A stretch of DNA of 26,642 nt, from NCBI GenBank assembly GCA_964369545.1, contig CAYJFA010000009.1:1-26642 (forward strand), written 5' to 3'. The notes below the pieces were generated by a model, which searched no databases, was not told the origin of the DNA, and worked only from the letters and a program-made list of their open reading frames with translations. A program made the position numbers and the translations under genes. This DNA is from BNWE01 sp964369545 (GTDB taxonomy: Bacteria; Pseudomonadota; Alphaproteobacteria; UBA3830). This document shows, in pieces, positions 24,455 through 26,642 of this stretch. Each line of letters starts with the position of its first letter. Within the stretch, counting starts at the first letter, position 1.

Positions 24455-25546
24455 ATGGGATTCAATTGCGGAATTGTCGGATTACCAAATGTCGGGAAAT
24501 CAACTCTATTCAATGCATTAACGCAAACAGCAGCAGCAGAAGCGATGAACTACCCATTTTGCACAATAGAGCCAAATGTAGGACGTGTTGGAGTTCCGGA
24601 TCCAAGATTGTTTAAACTTGCAGAAATTTCATCGAGCAAAAAAATCATTCCAACGCAGATAGAAATTGTTGATATAGCTGGATTAGTAAAGGGCGCCAGT
24701 AAAGGAGAAGGTCTTGGTAATCAATTTTTAGGTCATATCCGAAGCACAGATGCTATTTTGCATATAGTACGATGTTTTGAAGATACAGATATTACGCATG
24801 TCCACGGGAACGTGGATCCTATCAGAGACATAGAAGTAGTAGAAACAGAGTTACTGCTTGCAGATATCGAAAGCTTGAAAAAAAAAGAAGCTAATATCGC
24901 AAAAAAGAACAATTCTGAATTAACTTCAGAAAAAAATTTCTTAACAAAATCAATTGAGTGGCTAGAAGACGGAAAACTGCTAAATCAGTTAACTTTAACA
25001 GATGAAGAAAAAATTTTTGCTGATGCTATACATTTAATTACACGTAAGCCGATATTATATGTATGCAACGTAAACGAAAACGAAGTGGTTTCCGGTAATG
25101 TTTTTACAAAAAAAGTTGAAGAATTTGCGAAAAATAAAAGCTCAGCAAGTTTAATGATTTCCGCAGCAATTGAATCGGAAATTGCACTTATTCAAAATGA
25201 AGCTGAAAAAAACGAATATATACAATCACTTGGACTTTCAGAATCAGGATTATCTAGAGTTATCCGCAGCGGATATAACCTATTAAAGTTAATAACTTTT
25301 TTTACTGTGGGTCCAATGGAGGCGCATGCATGGACAACTTATGAAAATTCAAAAGCACCTGTGGCAGCTGGAGTCATCCATACAGATTTCGAACGCGGTT
25401 TTATTTGCGCAGAAACAATCAGCTATGAAGATTATGTCACATATAATGGAGAAAGTGGAGCCAAAACTGCTGGAAAAATGAGATTGGAAGGAAAAGAATA
25501 CATTGTTAATGATGGAGATGTTCTGCACTTCAGATTCAATGTGTAA
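24455..25546 (+). CDS. ychF: Ribosome-associated ATPase YchF (Obg family)
   Basis: YchF is a universally conserved P-loop ATPase that binds ribosomes and acts in translation and stress control. The ATG at 24455 gives 363 residues, the family length, and is preceded by AAGGA six bases upstream; the frame is open a little further upstream from a TTG, but that segment overlaps the promoter. Motifs: P-loop GLPNVGKST (9-17), FCTIEPNVGRV (switch I region), DIAGLVKGASKGEGLGN (G3 and beyond), CNVNEN as the altered G4 that explains ATP preference, and the C-terminal TGS domain (FFTVGPMEAHAWT, DFERGFICAETISYEDY, GKEYIVNDGDVLHFRFNV). It diverges from hflK and converges on rppH; no clear terminator lies in the 27-base gap. 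Confidence 0.98.
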   Translation: MGFNCGIVGLPNVGKSTLFNALTQTAAAEAMNYPFCTIEPNVGRVGVPDPRLFKLAEISSSKKIIPTQIEIVDIAGLVKGASKGEGLGNQFLGHIRSTDAILHIVRCFEDTDITHVHGNVDPIRDIEVVETELLLADIESLKKKEANIAKKNNSELTSEKNFLTKSIEWLEDGKLLNQLTLTDEEKIFADAIHLITRKPILYVCNVNENEVVSGNVFTKKVEEFAKNKSSASLMISAAIESEIALIQNEAEKNEYIQSLGLSESGLSRVIRSGYNLLKLITFFTVGPMEAHAWTTYENSKAPVAAGVIHTDFERGFICAETISYEDYVTYNGESGAKTAGKMRLEGKEYIVNDGDVLHFRFNV

Positions 25547-25573
25547 ATTCTTTGCAGCCTCTGGGTGAGAAAA

Positions 25574-26038
25574 TCAAATGATACCGATTTCTACTGCTCC
25601 TTTTATAAAAGCGTCTTTTTTAAAATCTATAACTGAATTAATAAGATTTTGAGCTGTCATCCATTGCCAATGCTTGAATTCTTGTTGAAAATTATACAAT
25701 AAATTTATTTCAGCCTCTTCTCCAACAAATTCAAATAAAAAAAATTTAATTTCCTGCCCTTGAAAATCTCTACCACTTTTCTTTTTTAGACTTAAACGGA
25801 TTTCTTTCGGAAAATCATATTTGTAAAAATTATCAGCACTTTTGATAAATTTTATAGATTTCACACCAGTTTCTTCATACAATTCACGAATTGCCGCATC
25901 AAGATAGCTTTCACCTTCATCCACTCCACCTTGAGGAATCTGCCAAGATCCAGGACAATCTATACGCTCTCCTGTAAAAAAAACATCTTGTGAATTGTGT
26001 TTTAAAAAAATAGCGGAGCACTTTCTATAGCAACTCAT
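25574..26038 (-). CDS. rppH: RNA pyrophosphohydrolase RppH (Nudix)
   Basis: RppH removes pyrophosphate from the 5' triphosphate end of mRNAs and so starts 5'-end-dependent decay. The 154-residue protein has WQIPQGGVDEGE leading into a complete Nudix box at 37-59 (Gly37, Glu43, Arg51, Glu52, Glu55, Glu56, Gly58). GRDFQGQEIKFFLF matches the RppH-specific G-x-x-F-x-G-Q-E segment and separates it from other Nudix hydrolases. WQWMTAQNL corresponds to the conserved W-rich C-terminal part. It starts 5 bases after the unrecognised upstream gene, with only a weak ribosome-binding site. In combination with RNase J in this window, it supplies a 5'-end-dependent RNA decay route. Confidence 0.93.
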   Translation of the reverse strand: MSCYRKCSAIFLKHNSQDVFFTGERIDCPGSWQIPQGGVDEGESYLDAAIRELYEETGVKSIKFIKSADNFYKYDFPKEIRLSLKKKSGRDFQGQEIKFFLFEFVGEEAEINLLYNFQQEFKHWQWMTAQNLINSVIDFKKDAFIKGAVEIGII

Positions 26039-26043
26039 AGGTC

Positions 26044-26508
26044 TTAATCATTATTATTTTTAAAAAGATAACTAACAGGAACGACGGCGTATTCTGGATG
26101 TTTTAATATGGCATTCAAAAAATCATTCAATCTTTCTATGTGTATCGCAAATACCTTTCCATCATAAATCTCACTAATATTTATATCTTTGGTTGAAAGA
26201 AAATTTTCCGAGACATTCGCCTGAACAAAAGAAGAATCTTCTGAAAGCTTTTTAGACATATCACTAGCTTTTTCAAAATCTAAAAATGCTAATCCACGCT
26301 TGGAAAGCTCTTCACTAATTACAAACATATCTTTTAGAGATTTAGTAAGTAAAGTTGATGTTGTATTCGCGATGCCGATCGCATATTTCGCAGATGCTAA
26401 TAAATATAATAAGTTATCAATTAAATTTTCCTTATCTGTATTCGCAAGAAAAGGTGATACTGTTTCCTTTTTATCGTTTGGAATAGCAGTTTGTGTTGGA
26501 ATTTGCAA
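26044..26508 (-). CDS. Hypothetical protein upstream of rppH
   Basis: I do not recognise this 154-residue protein. It has no signal peptide or membrane helix. The N-terminal 28 residues are polar, then about 28-85 look helical (NLIDNLLYLLASAKYAIGIA, then LKDMFVISEELSKRG), followed by a mixed region with HIERLNDFLNAILKHPEYAVVPVSYLF. The only start fitting the full frame is a TTG at 26508 without a visible Shine-Dalgarno. An ATG at 26519-26517 is out of frame by one base, separated by a run of eight T on the coding strand (A at 26507-26514); one more T would extend the protein to start MNFFLQIPTQ. The gap to rppH is 5 bases, so the two probably form an operon. That it is a real gene rests on its length, its position and coding-like composition. 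Confidence 0.6.
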   Translation of the reverse strand: MQIPTQTAIPNDKKETVSPFLANTDKENLIDNLLYLLASAKYAIGIANTTSTLLTKSLKDMFVISEELSKRGLAFLDFEKASDMSKKLSEDSSFVQANVSENFLSTKDINISEIYDGKVFAIHIERLNDFLNAILKHPEYAVVPVSYLFKNNND

Positions 26509-26514
26509 AAAAAA
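26507..26514. repeat. A8/T8 homopolymer at the start of the hypothetical gene
   Basis: Eight consecutive A on the plus strand lie between an ATG (26519-26517, minus) and the TTG (26508-26506) that opens the frame of the hypothetical gene. A one-base expansion would put the ATG in frame. It may be a slippage site, an assembly error or coincidence. The remaining sequence to the right edge (to 26642) shows no gene, RNA or convincing promoter. Confidence 0.4.
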
Positions 26515-26642
26515 TTCATTGCCAGAATTAACTATAATATTTACTATGCTATTTAAATTTTCAAGATAATGAGGAACTACAAACGTTACTCATATATTTT
26601 ATTTTCGATATAATCAACTAAGATTAAGTATTAATCATCGCA

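Noticed and set aside
1..26642. CRISPR arrays, insertion sequences, prophage, rRNA or alternative genetic code
   Set aside because: No spaced direct repeats, transposase or integrase frames, or rRNA sequence seen; conserved Trp positions use TGG and genes end cleanly at TGA, TAA or TAG.

Overview
This window comes from an AT-rich, gene-dense bacterial chromosome. Gene content and order point to an alphaproteobacterium. The nuoN-birA-rnj run, the ruvCAB-tolQRAB run and the hflK-hflC-degP run are all arrangements typical of that class. The strong A/T bias, short intergenic gaps and pared-down operons (no coaX between birA and rnj, no ybgC before tolQ, no rpsP-rimM-trmD after ffh) suggest a host-associated lineage such as Holosporales or Rickettsiales. 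The class is fairly secure; the order is inference.

Layout. (1) 1-3388, plus strand: the 3' part of nuoN (respiratory complex I), birA (biotin ligase) and rnj (RNase J). (2) 3389-4780, plus strand: efp with a good promoter and a palindromic leader, then tRNA-Leu(CAG), then a short RNase D. (3) 4807-4827: a bidirectional terminator. (4) 8782-4861, minus strand: ffh, an acyltransferase-3 membrane protein, a TadD-like TPR lipoprotein and pal. (5) 8898-10211, plus strand: xseA. (6) sodB (minus) diverges from uppP (plus). (7) 11778-14219, plus strand: a very unusual 813-residue protein with a lipoyl-like N-terminus and an E2 acyltransferase C-terminus, separated by about 350 residues of repeat-built helix. 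(8) 24313-14267, minus strand: eleven tightly packed genes, hflK-hflC-degP-miaA-ruvC-ruvA-ruvB-tolQ-tolR-tolA-tolB. (9) ychF (plus, with its own promoter), then rppH and an unrecognised gene (minus).

How the genes work together. Much of the window concerns the cell envelope. Tol-Pal keeps inner membrane, peptidoglycan and outer membrane connected. HflKC and DegP handle membrane and periplasmic protein quality. UppP recycles the undecaprenyl carrier, Ffh targets membrane proteins, and the acyltransferase probably modifies a surface or envelope sugar. A second theme is RNA and translation: RNase J, EF-P, RNase D, MiaA, RppH and YchF. DNA repair is represented by RuvABC and XseA.

Most of the window is ordinary housekeeping. 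The exception is the E2-like protein at 11778-14219. Its lipoylation lysine is replaced by glutamine, no peripheral-subunit-binding domain is visible, and the linker is a long helix made of 15- and then 19-residue tandem repeats, yet the catalytic His and Asp remain. It has no E1 or E3 gene nearby. I consider it the best candidate for something undescribed. No mobile element, CRISPR array, rRNA or origin was seen, and no stretch over 300 bases lacks a gene. The right edge (26509-26642) holds no gene I can support.
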